Of a stretch of DNA of 64,000 bases, positions 9,101 through 17,056 are shown piece after piece. Origin of the DNA: Streptomyces sp. SA15 (lineage in GTDB: Bacteria > Actinomycetota > Actinomycetes > Streptomycetales > Streptomycetaceae); assembly GCF_002291145.1 (NCBI RefSeq), contig NZ_NTGE01000195.1, positions 1 to 64,000 of the forward strand. The letters are read 5' to 3'. Below the pieces are notes generated by a model, which searched no databases, was not told the origin of the DNA, and was given only the letters and a program-made list of their open reading frames with translations. Position numbers and translations under genes: made by a program. The first letter of the stretch is position 1, and every line of letters starts with the position of its first letter.

Positions 9101-9340
9101 GTACTCGAAGTACTCGACATGCCCGCCCTGGTACGACGAGACCGCCACGCCGTGTGCGTCCTCCTCCAACGCCGCGTCCACGACCTCCTGCACCGACCGG
9201 TTGTGTCCGAGGTGGACCACCTCGGCGCCCTGGGACTGGAAGATCCGCCGCATGATGTTGATCGACGCGTCGTGCCCGTCGAACAGGGCCGACGCGGTGA
9301 CGAGACGGACGGGGTGCACGGGCCGGTGCAGATCGCTCAT
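6110..9340 (-). CDS. icmF: Fused isobutyryl-CoA mutase IcmF
   Basis: 1076 residues, the usual size of the three-part fusion. N-terminal B12-binding domain with the cobalt-ligating DGHDASINIMRRIF (about residues 17-30). Central MeaI/ArgK-type GTPase chaperone with P-loop GTGGSGKSSLTDEL (about 200) and AINKFERRGAKDAL. C-terminal methylmalonyl-CoA-mutase-like substrate domain (about 540-1076) with TSGVSVATLDDMKALYDGF and NEYMTEF-region equivalents. It interconverts isobutyryl-CoA and n-butyryl-CoA by an adenosylcobalamin radical mechanism, and the GTPase part handles cofactor loading. It is upstream of and probably coupled to the dehydrogenase at 5230. A perfect palindromic operator lies at 9384-9401, 43 bases before the start. 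Confidence 0.93.
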   Translation of the reverse strand: MSDLHRPVHPVRLVTASALFDGHDASINIMRRIFQSQGAEVVHLGHNRSVQEVVDAALEEDAHGVAVSSYQGGHVEYFEYLVESLRRQGAEHVRVVGGGGGVIVPEEITRLRDSGVTIFSPEDGQRMGLAGMVNSVVRDCDFDLWDGKPADPAAVLAGDRFAIARAITGAELGKLPADFLEQIRAAAGTRARPVLGITGTGGSGKSSLTDELVRRFRMDQQDKLRIAVIAVDPTRRRGGGALLGDRIRMNSLDGNRVFFRSLATRGSRELPEHLSDVIDVVKAAGFDLVIVETPGIGQGDAAIVPFVDTSLYVMTPEFGAASQLEKIDMLDFADVVAINKFERRGAKDALRDVGRQLVRNREAFGMKPEDMPVYGTSAATFNDDGVTALHQHLKTALVENGLPVSEGVLAPVDVRHSSGIRQVVPADRVRYLAEITDTIRSYHTETEGLAEAARRVQRLEAVRGELVDAGSASGNVESLLEDARRQLPHDIGEQIAKWPAVIASYSGDEQVVKVRDKEIRTKLTRESLSGNEIPRVALPRFTDHGELVRFWRGENLPGHFPFTAGVFPFKRDGEDPARMFAGEGDPFRTNRRFKLLSEGQPATRLSTAFDSVTLYGRDPDERPDIYGKVGTSGVSVATLDDMKALYDGFDLVAPTTSVSMTINGPAPTILAFFLNTAVEQQLTRFRTAEGREPSPEEAAELRAHALANVRGTVQADILKEDQGQNTCLFSTEFSLRMMADIQEWFIANKIRNFYSVSISGYHIAEAGANPISQLAFTLANGFTYVEAYLARGMRIDDFAPNLSFFFSNGMDPEYSVLGRVARRIWAVAMKEKYGAGERSQKLKYHVQTSGRSLHAQEMDFNDIRTTLQALIAIYDNCNSLHTNAYDEAVTTPTEDSVRRALAIQLIINREWGLAMNENPLQGSFIIDELTDLVEEAVLKEFERISERGGVLGAMETGYQRGRIQDESMLYEQRKHDGTLPIIGVNTFRNPHADTAEPGVIELARATEVEKQSQLKRVRDFQARHRDPAHTALTALKDAAVSGENVFAVLMDAARACSLQQITDAFFEVGGQYRRNV

Positions 9341-9383
9341 GGGGGCCTTCCCGGACAGGGCGGGGGAACGCTGGCAGAAGAGA

Positions 9384-9401
9384 TACTAGGACGTCCTAGT
9401 A
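9384..9401. promoter_or_regulatory. Palindromic operator upstream of icmF
   Basis: TACTAGGACGTCCTAGTA is a perfect 18-bp palindrome located where the icmF promoter should be. A near-identical site precedes the thiolase gene at 10723. The form is that expected for a TetR-family repressor dimer. The regulator is not encoded nearby. Confidence 0.7.
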
Positions 9402-9475
9402 AATTGCTGGAGGTGATGGCGCTGTGACTAGAAGCACAAGGCCGGCGCTGCACTCGCAGCGGAGGGGTTCGTCGG

Positions 9476-10657
9476 TCACACCCGGCGGAAGAGCGCCGCC
9501 AAGGCCTGCCCGCCGCCGATGCACATCGTGACCACGCCCAGCTCCAGGTCGCGCCGTACGAGGTCCTTGGCGACCCGCAGGGTCAGGATCGCCCCCGTCG
9601 CCCCCACCGGGTGCCCCAGCGCGATCGCACCGCCGTAAGGGTTGGTCTTCTCCGCGTCCAGACCGGCGTCGCGGATCACCGCCACCGCCTGCGAGGCGAA
9701 GGCCTCGTTCAGCTCGACGGTGTCGAGGTCGCCGGGCGTGAGGCCGGTCCGCTCGAGCAGCTTCCGCAGGGCCAGGACCGGGGCGTAACCCATCAGATCC
9801 GGCTCCATCGCCGCGGTCGCCACCGCCTCCAGCGAGGCCAGGGCGGTCAGCCCCCGGGCGGCGGCCACCGACTCCCGCGCCAGCACCAGTGCCGCCCCGC
9901 CGTCGTTGATGCCCGAGGAGTTTCCGGCGGTCACCGTGCCGCCCGACTGGAACGCCGGACGCAGACCGGCCAGCGTCTGAACCGTCGTGTCCGGCCTGGG
10001 ATGCTCGTCCACCTCCACGGTGTGCGGCTTCCGGCCACCCACCTCCACGGGCGTGATCTCCTCGGCGAAGGCGGCCCCGGCCGCCGCATCGGCGGCGCGC
10101 CGCTGCGACTCGGCTGCGAACTCGTCCTGCTCCTGGCGCGAGACGCCGTACTTCGCGGCCACGTTCTCCGCCGTGACGCCCATGTGGATGTCGTGGAAGG
10201 GGTCGGTGAGCATCATCACCGTGCCGTCGAAGAGAGTGCGGTCGCCCAGCTTGTAGCCGGAGCGGGCACCGAAGTCGTAGAACGGCATACGGGACATGTT
10301 CTCGTCCCCGCCGGCCAGCGCGATGTCCACCCCGCCCCAGCGCATCTGCATCGCCGCCGACCACACCGCCTGCAGTCCACTGCCGCACAGCCGGTTCACG
10401 GTGTACGCCGGCGCGCTCTTCGGCAGCCCGGCCGCCAGCGCCACGCGGCGAGCGTTGTAGGCGTCCGTGCCGACCTGGCCGATGCAGCCCATGACGACCT
10501 CGTCGACATCCTCCGGTGCCACCCCCGCCCGCGACAGGGCCGCTCGCGCGGCGGTGCCGCCGAGCTCGTGCGCCGGGACGTCCCGGAACGCGCCGCCGAA
10601 GCTGCCGATCGGGGTGCGCGCTCCCTCGACGATGAGGATTTTCTCCTGGGACCCCAT
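9476..10657 (-). CDS. Acetyl-CoA C-acyltransferase (thiolase)
   Basis: 393 residues from the ATG at 10657, six bases after GGAAGGA; the ATG at 10663 sits directly on that site and upstream codons lack support. It catalyses CoA-dependent cleavage or condensation of 3-oxoacyl-CoA. Nucleophilic Cys in NRLCGSGLQAVWSAA (about residue 88), GHPVGATGA near the C-terminus with the catalytic His, and the second Cys in MCIGGGQALAALF. Full length. An operator matching the one before icmF lies at 10723-10740, so thiolase, IcmF and the 3-hydroxyacyl-CoA dehydrogenase look like one regulon for C4-C5 acyl-CoA metabolism although transcribed from two promoters. Confidence 0.93.
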   Translation of the reverse strand: MGSQEKILIVEGARTPIGSFGGAFRDVPAHELGGTAARAALSRAGVAPEDVDEVVMGCIGQVGTDAYNARRVALAAGLPKSAPAYTVNRLCGSGLQAVWSAAMQMRWGGVDIALAGGDENMSRMPFYDFGARSGYKLGDRTLFDGTVMMLTDPFHDIHMGVTAENVAAKYGVSRQEQDEFAAESQRRAADAAAGAAFAEEITPVEVGGRKPHTVEVDEHPRPDTTVQTLAGLRPAFQSGGTVTAGNSSGINDGGAALVLARESVAAARGLTALASLEAVATAAMEPDLMGYAPVLALRKLLERTGLTPGDLDTVELNEAFASQAVAVIRDAGLDAEKTNPYGGAIALGHPVGATGAILTLRVAKDLVRRDLELGVVTMCIGGGQALAALFRRV

Positions 10658-10722
10658 GGACATTCCTTCCGCAGAATGCGCTCGGCACGAACTACCCGCC
10701 TGCTGCCGGCCGGTCACCGAGA

Positions 10723-10740
10723 TACTAGGACGCCCTACTA
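10723..10740. promoter_or_regulatory. Second copy of the TACTAGGAC operator, upstream of the thiolase gene
   Basis: TACTAGGACGCCCTACTA, an imperfect palindrome agreeing with the icmF-upstream site at 16 of 18 positions, lying 66 bases before the thiolase start. Two copies in front of metabolically linked genes argue for a shared repressor. Confidence 0.65.
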
Positions 10741-10810
10741 ATTACCCGCACTGTGACCCGGCCCACGTGCCGACCGGCGGTGATGGGTGCGTGCTTGAAA
10801 TCCCTCGCCT

Positions 10811-10882
10811 GCACTCACGACGCCTGTACTCACGACGCCCGACTCACGACGCCCGACTCACGATGCCCGACTCACGACGCCC
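10811..10882. repeat. Five-unit 14-15 bp tandem repeat across the end of the DAG-kinase-like gene
   Basis: Units of GACTCACGACGCCC or close variants lie at 10811-10825, 10826-10840 (15 bp each), 10841-10854, 10855-10868 and 10869-10882. The stop codon of the minus-strand gene ending at 10872 lies within the last unit. Too short and spacer-less for CRISPR; a simple tandem duplication. Confidence 0.8.
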
Positions 10883-12221
10883 GCGAACGTCCGGGCGCGG
10901 CCGTACGGCCCACCGACGCCGCCAGCTTGCGCAGTCGGCGCCAGTCCAGGCGGGGCGGGGCGTCCGGCACGCCGGGGCGGTTTCGGGGAACGCGGACGCG
11001 CAGCGCGCCGGGGGCGATGCGGCAGTGGACCGGGGCGGGGAGGAGCGCGGCCTCACCGTCGAGGCCGACCTCGATCTCCGGGCTGTCGGCGTCCACGACC
11101 ACTTCGCGGGCGGTGAGGACCGCGAGGCCCTCCGGCTCCGGGTCCAGCAGGAGTCCGGCCGCCTCGGCCGCGCTGTCCACCCTGATGCCCAGGACGCCGA
11201 GCTGTCCGGAGTCGAGTCGCTCACGGCGGCCGAGACCGGTCGGATCGGCCGTGAGGTACGGGTTGTTGCTCACGAGTACCGCTTGCGGGGCGGTGAGGGT
11301 CGTGTCCGCCGTGCGGGCGGTGAGCTCGGGTCCGCGCTGGCGGGTGAGCAGGTCGGGCAGCAGCTCCCAGGTGGTGCCGATCTTGTCGCCGCGGTAGGCG
11401 GGGTCCTGGACGACGGCCGCGTACGCGCCGAAGGACGCGTTGTTGACGAACGGGTGCTCCCCGGCGAAGCCGAGGTCCACCCGGAGTTCCACGCCGTCGG
11501 TGAGGGCGTCGAGGCAGGCGGCCGGGTCGGCGCGGTCCAGGCCGAGGTCCATGGCGAAGTGGTTGCGGGTGCCGGCGCTGATGACGAGGAACGGCACGTC
11601 GTGTTCGGCGGCGACGGCCGCGACCAGCGCCTGGGTACCGTCGCCGCCCGCGACGCCCAGCAGATCGGCGCCGTCCGCGACGGCCGACCGGGCCAGGGCG
11701 ACGACGTCCTGGTGCTGCTCCGGATCCAGCAGGACGACGCGCGCACCGAGCCGCTCGGCCTTCTCCTTCAGCCCGAACGCCGCCACCTTGCCGCCGCCGG
11801 AACGCGGGTTCATGAGGATGAACGGGCGCCGGGGCGGGGACGTCCTGCGCTCCTTCATACGGGTGGAGGGCTTCCGGGTGCTGCGCAGGGCGTAGCGACC
11901 TGCCACGACGGCCACCGCCCACGACACCAGCGACAGCGGCAGGGCCCACAGGAGCGTGGTCGCGAGCAGCACGATGACGGCGGTGGGGGCGGCGACCGCG
12001 AGCAGCGCCGCCGCCCACCGGACGGGACCGCGGCGGGTCAGCGCCCACCACACGGCGGCCGCGGTGAGGGCCGCACCGGCGAGTACGGCCGCGAGCAGCA
12101 GGACGCCGCCCACACCGCCGTAGCCGAGGGGGAGCAGTACGGCGAGCGCCGCCGCGGCCAGTGCCGCGCGGGCAGCCCACTGCTGCGCGCGATGGTCCGC
12201 GGCGTACGAGTTCACAGCCAT
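10872..12221 (-). CDS. Membrane-anchored diacylglycerol kinase-family protein
   Basis: 449 residues from the ATG at 12221, which follows GGAGGGG; the open frame continues upstream without a ribosome site. Residues about 10-115 contain three or four membrane segments. The cytosolic DAGK/sphingosine-kinase-like catalytic domain begins near 130 with the nucleotide loop FILMNPRSGGGK, then GVAGGDGTQALVAAVA (the GGDGT phosphate-binding motif) and SAGTRNHFAMDLGLDR. It probably phosphorylates diacylglycerol or a related lipid at the membrane, feeding phospholipid recycling; the exact lipid cannot be read from sequence. It stands alone between the thiolase and CtaG-like genes, 82 bases downstream of the latter. 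Its last codons lie in the 10811-10882 repeat. Confidence 0.85.
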   Translation of the reverse strand: MAVNSYAADHRAQQWAARAALAAAALAVLLPLGYGGVGGVLLLAAVLAGAALTAAAVWWALTRRGPVRWAAALLAVAAPTAVIVLLATTLLWALPLSLVSWAVAVVAGRYALRSTRKPSTRMKERRTSPPRRPFILMNPRSGGGKVAAFGLKEKAERLGARVVLLDPEQHQDVVALARSAVADGADLLGVAGGDGTQALVAAVAAEHDVPFLVISAGTRNHFAMDLGLDRADPAACLDALTDGVELRVDLGFAGEHPFVNNASFGAYAAVVQDPAYRGDKIGTTWELLPDLLTRQRGPELTARTADTTLTAPQAVLVSNNPYLTADPTGLGRRERLDSGQLGVLGIRVDSAAEAAGLLLDPEPEGLAVLTAREVVVDADSPEIEVGLDGEAALLPAPVHCRIAPGALRVRVPRNRPGVPDAPPRLDWRRLRKLAASVGRTAAPGRSRAS

Positions 12222-12303
12222 GGTCCCCTCCAGTCGTCGGCGCACATCGTAGAGAAGTGATCCGGAGATTCTGTGGGTGTCGGTGGGTGAGTGTGCGGGC
12301 CCG

Positions 12304-13281
12304 TCAACGCCCCGGCCGCTGCTGCCTGACACGCCGGGCGACCTCGCTGTTCTCGGTCTCCCACCACGGCCGTACGAGATCCGGGCCCTGCGCCGGTCCG
12401 GTCGCGGGCGTCGCCGGGACCAGCTCCGCCTCCAGGCGGCGGTCCAGGGCGACGGTCTCGGCGCGTTCGGTACGGGCCCACTGCACCAGGATCGCCAGCA
12501 GGAAGGGCAGCGCCACCAGTTCGGCGATGCTGATCATCGCGCCGCCGCCGAGCTGCTGGTCGTGGTGCACGTCCGGCGCCCAGGACGGGGCGTGGTGCAG
12601 ATACCAGGCCCCGGCGATGAGCGTGCCGTGCGTCATCACCACGATGCCGGGTACGGCGTCGACGATGCCGTCGACGAACACCAGCGCCGCCCGGACCGGA
12701 TGGCCGCACCACTTCGGCAGCGCGGCCTCGCGGGTGAGCACCGGCACCACGAACAGGCAGCCGGCGAGCAGCAGGTGCAGATACATCAGTTCGTGCAACC
12801 AGCCCTCGCGCAGGGCGGTTTCGAAGTACGGGGTGAAGTACACCGTCAGCTCGGTCGCGAGCACGAGCGCCGTGCTGACCAGCGGGAAGGTGAGCAGGCG
12901 CACCAGCCGCCCGGTCATCACCCGCCGCACACGGCCGGCGGCGCGCTCGGGCAGGGCACGGACGGCCAGTCGCAAGGGGTCGCCCAGGGCCAGCCCGAGC
13001 GGTGCGATCAGGTCCAACAGGACGTTCTGGACCGCGGCCGGCCAGAACAGCGCGTGGTCGTAGACGGCCAGGGCGGACATCGTGGCCACGACGAGCGCAC
13101 CGAGCCCGAGCAGCGCGAAGGCGGCGAGCCGGGGCACGGGCCAGCGTTCGCCCCGGCGCCTGAGCCGCAGTACGCCCCAGCCGTACGGCACACCCAGCAG
13201 GGCGACGAGCAGCAGCGCGGGCACGTCGAGTTGCCATGAGGAGAGCAGCCGTCCCAGGGTGAGCTCCGGCGGACTCCCCAT
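12304..13281 (-). CDS. Cytochrome c oxidase assembly factor (Caa3_CtaG-like) membrane protein
   Basis: 325 residues, ATG at 13281 after GGAGGG. Seven to eight membrane segments, among them LDVPALLLVALLGVPYGWGV, LAAFALLGLGALVVATMSAL, LLTFPLVSTALVLATELTVYF and ISIAELVALPFLLAILVQW. The arrangement and conserved His/Asp residues in YDHALFW, WLHELMYLHLLLAGCLFVVP and DAVPGIVVMTHGTL match the actinobacterial CtaG family, involved in copper delivery to cytochrome aa3 oxidase. The copper role is family knowledge; binding residues were not verified individually. A charged tail ends the protein. Confidence 0.85.
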   Translation of the reverse strand: MGSPPELTLGRLLSSWQLDVPALLLVALLGVPYGWGVLRLRRRGERWPVPRLAAFALLGLGALVVATMSALAVYDHALFWPAAVQNVLLDLIAPLGLALGDPLRLAVRALPERAAGRVRRVMTGRLVRLLTFPLVSTALVLATELTVYFTPYFETALREGWLHELMYLHLLLAGCLFVVPVLTREAALPKWCGHPVRAALVFVDGIVDAVPGIVVMTHGTLIAGAWYLHHAPSWAPDVHHDQQLGGGAMISIAELVALPFLLAILVQWARTERAETVALDRRLEAELVPATPATGPAQGPDLVRPWWETENSEVARRVRQQRPGR

Positions 13282-13348
13282 CGCGCTCTCCCTCCACGGC
13301 GTACCCCGAGGGACCTTACGCCGCGGCCACCGAGCAGGGTGCGGTGGG

Positions 13349-14086
13349 TCAGGGCACCAGGCGGAGGACTTCGTTCAGGCCGCGGTCGCCGGTGCGCTGT
13401 TCGGCCGGGAAGATGTAGGCGCGCAGGCCGCAGGCGGTGGCGCCGCCGTCGCGTACCGGGTTGTCGCCGACCATGAGCGTGGCGCGGGGGTCGGCTCCGA
13501 GGTCCGCGCAGGCCTTGAGGAACAGCTGGGGGTCGGGCTTCTCCCGGCCCACCTCACAGGAGATCACGCATACGTCGACGAGGTCCTCCAGCCCGTGATG
13601 GGCGAGGTGGGTCCGCAGGTCCCAGGCGAAGTCGCTCACGATCCCGATGCGCAGGCCGCGGTCGCGCAGTGCGCGCAGTGCGGGTTCGGTGTCGGGGTAC
13701 GGGACCCAGGCGTCCGGCGCGGTGAGTTCCCGGTAGGCGGTCTCCTCGATGCCGCGCAGGAAGTCCACGTGCTCCCACCAGCCCCGCATGGCGCGGCGGT
13801 GCCGTTCGGGAGACAGGTCGCGGCCCTCCTGGAGAGCGACGACGGCGGGCAGCCGGAAAGCGTCGCGCAGCTGCCGCGCGATCCCGGCCACGGCGTCGTC
13901 GTCTTTCAGTACGGCGCTACGGTCACCGGCCTCGCCGACCCGGCGCAGCCACGACTCCAGGTCGATCATCTGGAAGATCGTGTTGCTGAAGTCGAAGAGG
14001 ACGGCCTCGACCGGCGGGACGGGGGCCGCTCTCTCCGTGGTGGTGGGGCGGTAGGTGCTGGGGGTCTCGAACAGGGCCTGTATCAC
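13349..14086 (-). CDS. HAD-superfamily hydrolase
   Basis: 245 residues from the GTG at 14086, whose GTGA overlaps the stop of the upstream DeoR gene; GGAGACG lies eight bases before. HAD motifs: nucleophile DFSNTIFQM (motif I DxxNT, where the fourth-position general acid Asp is replaced by Asn), motif II IVSDF, motif III Lys in GREKPDPQLF, motif IV MVGDNPVRDG. The cap region fits small phosphatases of phosphosugars or phosphopolyols. Translational coupling to the DeoR regulator and the polyol operon suggests sugar- or polyol-phosphate hydrolysis. The Asn in motif I makes phosphatase activity less certain. Confidence 0.85.
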   Translation of the reverse strand: MIQALFETPSTYRPTTTERAAPVPPVEAVLFDFSNTIFQMIDLESWLRRVGEAGDRSAVLKDDDAVAGIARQLRDAFRLPAVVALQEGRDLSPERHRRAMRGWWEHVDFLRGIEETAYRELTAPDAWVPYPDTEPALRALRDRGLRIGIVSDFAWDLRTHLAHHGLEDLVDVCVISCEVGREKPDPQLFLKACADLGADPRATLMVGDNPVRDGGATACGLRAYIFPAEQRTGDRGLNEVLRLVP

Positions 14087-14889
14087 GGGGAAGCGTCTCC
14101 GGGGTCGACCGCCTCGACGGGGACACCGAGGTCGCGGATGGCCGCGATCTCCGCGTCGGGGGTGCTGGTGTCGGTGATGACCGCCTGGTAGTCGGCCACC
14201 GTGCCGTAGGCGTGGGTGGCGGTCTTGCCGAATTTCGAATGGTCCACGAGGAGCAGGGCCCGCTCGGCGGAGGCGAGCATGGCCAGCTTGACCTCGACGT
14301 ACTCGCTCAGGGGATGGAAGAGCTGGCCCGAGAGGACGGCGGTGGCGGACATCAGGGCGAGGTCGGCGCGGATGCGGGAGAGGGCGCGGGTGACCTCGGG
14401 TCCGGTGCAGGAGTTGAAGTCGCCGTGGTAGCGCCCGCCGAGCAGGGTGACGTCCACGTTCCGGGCGGAGCCCAGATGCTGCGCCAGGCCCACCGAGTTG
14501 GTGACGACGGTGAGTCGGTCGAGCCGCGCGAGGGCGGGGGCCAGGGGGAAGAGGGTGGTGGAGTCGTCCATGAGCACCGTGCTGCCGGGCTTGATGCGGC
14601 TGAGCGCCGCGCGGCACACGGCGGCCTTCGCCGAGAGGGCGGTGCTCTCACGGAAGCGTGTCGCCGTTTCCATGGTGACCGCGGGGAAGGCGACGGCCCG
14701 GCCGCGTTCCTTGCGGAGCAGGGAGCGCTGGGCGAGGTCGTCGAGGTCGCGGTGCATCGTCATCAGGCTGACGCCGAAGTGGTCGGCGAGATCGTCGATG
14801 CGGGTCTCGCCGTGTTCGACGACGTGTCGCAGGACGGCCTGACGTCGTTCCTCCACAGCGGCCTGCGACGACCGTGTCCTGGCGGGCAC
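14083..14889 (-). CDS. DeoR/GlpR-family transcriptional regulator
   Basis: 268 residues from the GTG at 14889 (GAGGGAG upstream); the frame runs further up without a start signal. N-terminal helix-turn-helix: ERRQAVLRHVVEHGETRIDDLADHFGVSLMTMHRDLDDL, though with MTMHRDL where most DeoR proteins read VTIRRDL. The C-terminal sugar-phosphate-sensing domain includes STVLMDDSTTLFPLAPAL and LLVDHSKFGKTATH. It is expected to repress the polyol transport genes and be released by a phosphorylated sugar. A pair of direct repeats before the binding-protein gene (19536-19567) is a candidate target. Confidence 0.9.
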   Translation of the reverse strand: MPARTRSSQAAVEERRQAVLRHVVEHGETRIDDLADHFGVSLMTMHRDLDDLAQRSLLRKERGRAVAFPAVTMETATRFRESTALSAKAAVCRAALSRIKPGSTVLMDDSTTLFPLAPALARLDRLTVVTNSVGLAQHLGSARNVDVTLLGGRYHGDFNSCTGPEVTRALSRIRADLALMSATAVLSGQLFHPLSEYVEVKLAMLASAERALLLVDHSKFGKTATHAYGTVADYQAVITDTSTPDAEIAAIRDLGVPVEAVDPGDASP

Positions 14890-15074
14890 TGCGGCTCTCC
14901 CTCGTCCTTCGTGTGCTGTGTCGGTCGCGCGGCTGCGTACAACGCCTCGGTCCGGGGGCGGCGGACGCAGGCTTCGACCTCGAAGTCTCGCACACGGGCC
15001 GGGAGGAGCCGGGAGCCGTCGTCCGCGCACGGCGCCCCGGCTCCACCCGTCACGAGCGTGCCCGGACAGCACGC

Positions 15075-16112
15075 CTACGGCGCCGCGTCCACGGTGACCA
15101 GCACCTTGACGTGCTCCGGGGAGAGAGACGCGGCGAAGGCCTTGGCCGCCTCCTCCAGCGGAAAGGTCGCGGTGACGATCTCGTCGACGTCCACGGTGCC
15201 GGAGGCGATCAGGGCGAGGGCGGTGCGGTAGTCGTCGGCCGTGTACATCAGCGTTCCCTCGATGCGGATCTCGCGGTCCTGCACCAGGTCGAGGCGGACG
15301 GGGGTGGCTCCGGCGGCCCCGACCCCGACGACGATGATCCGGCCGCCCTTGGTGACCAGGTCGGTGGCCTGGGCCATGGACTGTTCGCGCGCCACACAGT
15401 CGAAGACCACATCGGCCGGCCCGCCGAGCGCCTCCCTGGCCCGCTCGGCGAGGTCGGGGGCGTCGGCGGGCAGCGCGGCGTCGGCACCCAGGCGCAGGGC
15501 CCGGTCCCGCTTGCCCGGCAGCAGATCCGTTACGACGATCCTGGCGGCGCCCGCGTGCCGGGCGGCGGCGAGGACGAGCAGGCCGATGGGTCCGGCGCCG
15601 AGGACGGCGACGGTACGTCCGCTGAGGTCGCCGGCCTTGACCACGGCGTGCACCGGGGTCGCCAACGGTTCGACGAGTGCCGCCTCGACGTCGGTCATGC
15701 CGTCGGGGACGCGGTGGACACGGTCGGCGGCGATGGTGAACAGGTCCGTCATCGCGCCGGGGGTCTGGCAGCCGAAGACCTTCAACTCCTGGCAGATGTT
15801 GTAGCGCCCGTCACGGCACTGGGCGCACTGCCCGCACACCAGGTTCGGCTCGATGATCACCCGGTCACCTGGGCCGAACCCGCCGACGCCGGGCCCGACA
15901 CCGGCGACGACACCGACCGCCTCGTGCCCGGGCCGGTAGGGCAGCGGCATGAACGGATGGTGACCGAGGGCGGCATGGGTGTCGGATCCGCAGACGCCCA
16001 CCACGGTGGTACGGACGAGCAGTTCGCCTTCGCCGGCGGTCGGCGCGGGGACGTACTCGACGGTGATGTCATCGATCGACCGGACGAGGACACGGCGGAT
16101 CTGCTGGGACAT
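15075..16112 (-). CDS. Zinc-dependent alcohol/polyol dehydrogenase
   Basis: 345 residues from the ATG at 16112 (GGAG upstream). MDR superfamily: catalytic-zinc Cys and His in GVCGSDTHAALGHHP and GHEAVG, structural-zinc cysteines in CGQCAQCRDGRYNIC, and an NAD(P) Rossmann motif VAVLGAGPIGLLVLAAARH. Closest to sorbitol/threonine dehydrogenase-like enzymes that oxidise a secondary hydroxyl of polyols. It lies 59 bases after the second ABC permease in the same direction, so it likely oxidises the imported polyol or sugar acid to a ketose. A 185-base gap separates it from the DeoR gene, which may have its own promoter. Confidence 0.9.
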   Translation of the reverse strand: MSQQIRRVLVRSIDDITVEYVPAPTAGEGELLVRTTVVGVCGSDTHAALGHHPFMPLPYRPGHEAVGVVAGVGPGVGGFGPGDRVIIEPNLVCGQCAQCRDGRYNICQELKVFGCQTPGAMTDLFTIAADRVHRVPDGMTDVEAALVEPLATPVHAVVKAGDLSGRTVAVLGAGPIGLLVLAAARHAGAARIVVTDLLPGKRDRALRLGADAALPADAPDLAERAREALGGPADVVFDCVAREQSMAQATDLVTKGGRIIVVGVGAAGATPVRLDLVQDREIRIEGTLMYTADDYRTALALIASGTVDVDEIVTATFPLEEAAKAFAASLSPEHVKVLVTVDAAP

Positions 16113-16171
16113 GGGGTGGTGCTCCGTTTCGGGTGCGGTCGGGAGTGCGTGTGGTGCCCCGATGGCCGGCC

Positions 16172-17056
16172 TCACTTCACCGCTCCCAGCGACAGCCCCC
16201 GCACCAGCTTGTCCTGGGCGGCGAAACCGGCGATGAGGACCGGCAGGGAGACCAGCGTGGCGGCGGCGCAGAGCCGGGCCAGGAACAGGCCCTCGTTGGT
16301 GATGAAGCCGACGAGGAAGACCGGTGCGGTCGACGCCTGCGTCGCGGTGAGGTTGACGGCGAACATGAACTCGTTCCAGCTGAAGATGAAGCAGATCAGC
16401 GAGGTGGCGGCGAGTCCGGGCATGGCGATCGGTGCGACGACCCGCCACAGCACGGTGAGCAGGTTCGCCCCGTCCATCTCGGCGGCTTCCAGGATCTCCT
16501 TGGGGACCTCGGCGAGGAAGGAGCGCATCATCCACACGGCGATCGGGAGGTTCATGGCGGTGTAGAGGACGATCAGCGTCCACACGTTGTCGAGCATCCC
16601 GATGTCCTTGACGATCAGGTACACCGGCAGCAGCGCCGCGATGGCCGGGAGGAACTTCGTGGACAGGAAGAAGAACATCACGTCCGTCCACTTCTCGACG
16701 GGCTTGATGGACAGCGCATAGGCCGTTGGCACCGCCAGGGCGAGCACCAGCAGTGTCGAAATGACGCTGGCCATGGCCGAGTTGAGGAGGAAGGGGGTGA
16801 TGTCGCGGCTGAACAGCAGCTCGTACTGGCTGAGGGTGAAGGGGGCGAAGGGCGTCGGCGGGTTGGTCGCCGCGTCGGCCTCCTGGTGGAAGGAGGTGAG
16901 CACCATCCAGGCCACCGGCGCGAAGAACGCCAGGGTGGCGAGCCAGGCGACGAACGTCCACAGCGGTGAGAGCCGCGGCTCCTGCGCGGGGCTGTCGCCG
17001 CGTCGGCGGGTCCGGAGTCGTCGCACGAGCGTGCCGGTCGCTGCCTGTTTGCTCAT
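16172..17056 (-). CDS. Carbohydrate ABC transporter permease (MalG type)
   Basis: 294 residues, ATG at 17056 overlapping the preceding permease stop by ATGA. Six membrane segments, starting with LWTFVAWLATLAFFAPVAWMVLTSF. The EAA loop that contacts the ATPase is EILEAAEMDGANLLTVLWR. Second permease of a CUT1-family importer for a sugar or polyol. No ATPase gene is present; Streptomyces commonly use the shared ATPase MsiK for such systems. Confidence 0.93.
   Translation of the reverse strand: MSKQAATGTLVRRLRTRRRGDSPAQEPRLSPLWTFVAWLATLAFFAPVAWMVLTSFHQEADAATNPPTPFAPFTLSQYELLFSRDITPFLLNSAMASVISTLLVLALAVPTAYALSIKPVEKWTDVMFFFLSTKFLPAIAALLPVYLIVKDIGMLDNVWTLIVLYTAMNLPIAVWMMRSFLAEVPKEILEAAEMDGANLLTVLWRVVAPIAMPGLAATSLICFIFSWNEFMFAVNLTATQASTAPVFLVGFITNEGLFLARLCAAATLVSLPVLIAGFAAQDKLVRGLSLGAVK

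Noticed and set aside
10811..10882. Possible CRISPR array
   Set aside because: Units are only 14-15 bp, directly abutting with no spacers, and no cas gene is present.
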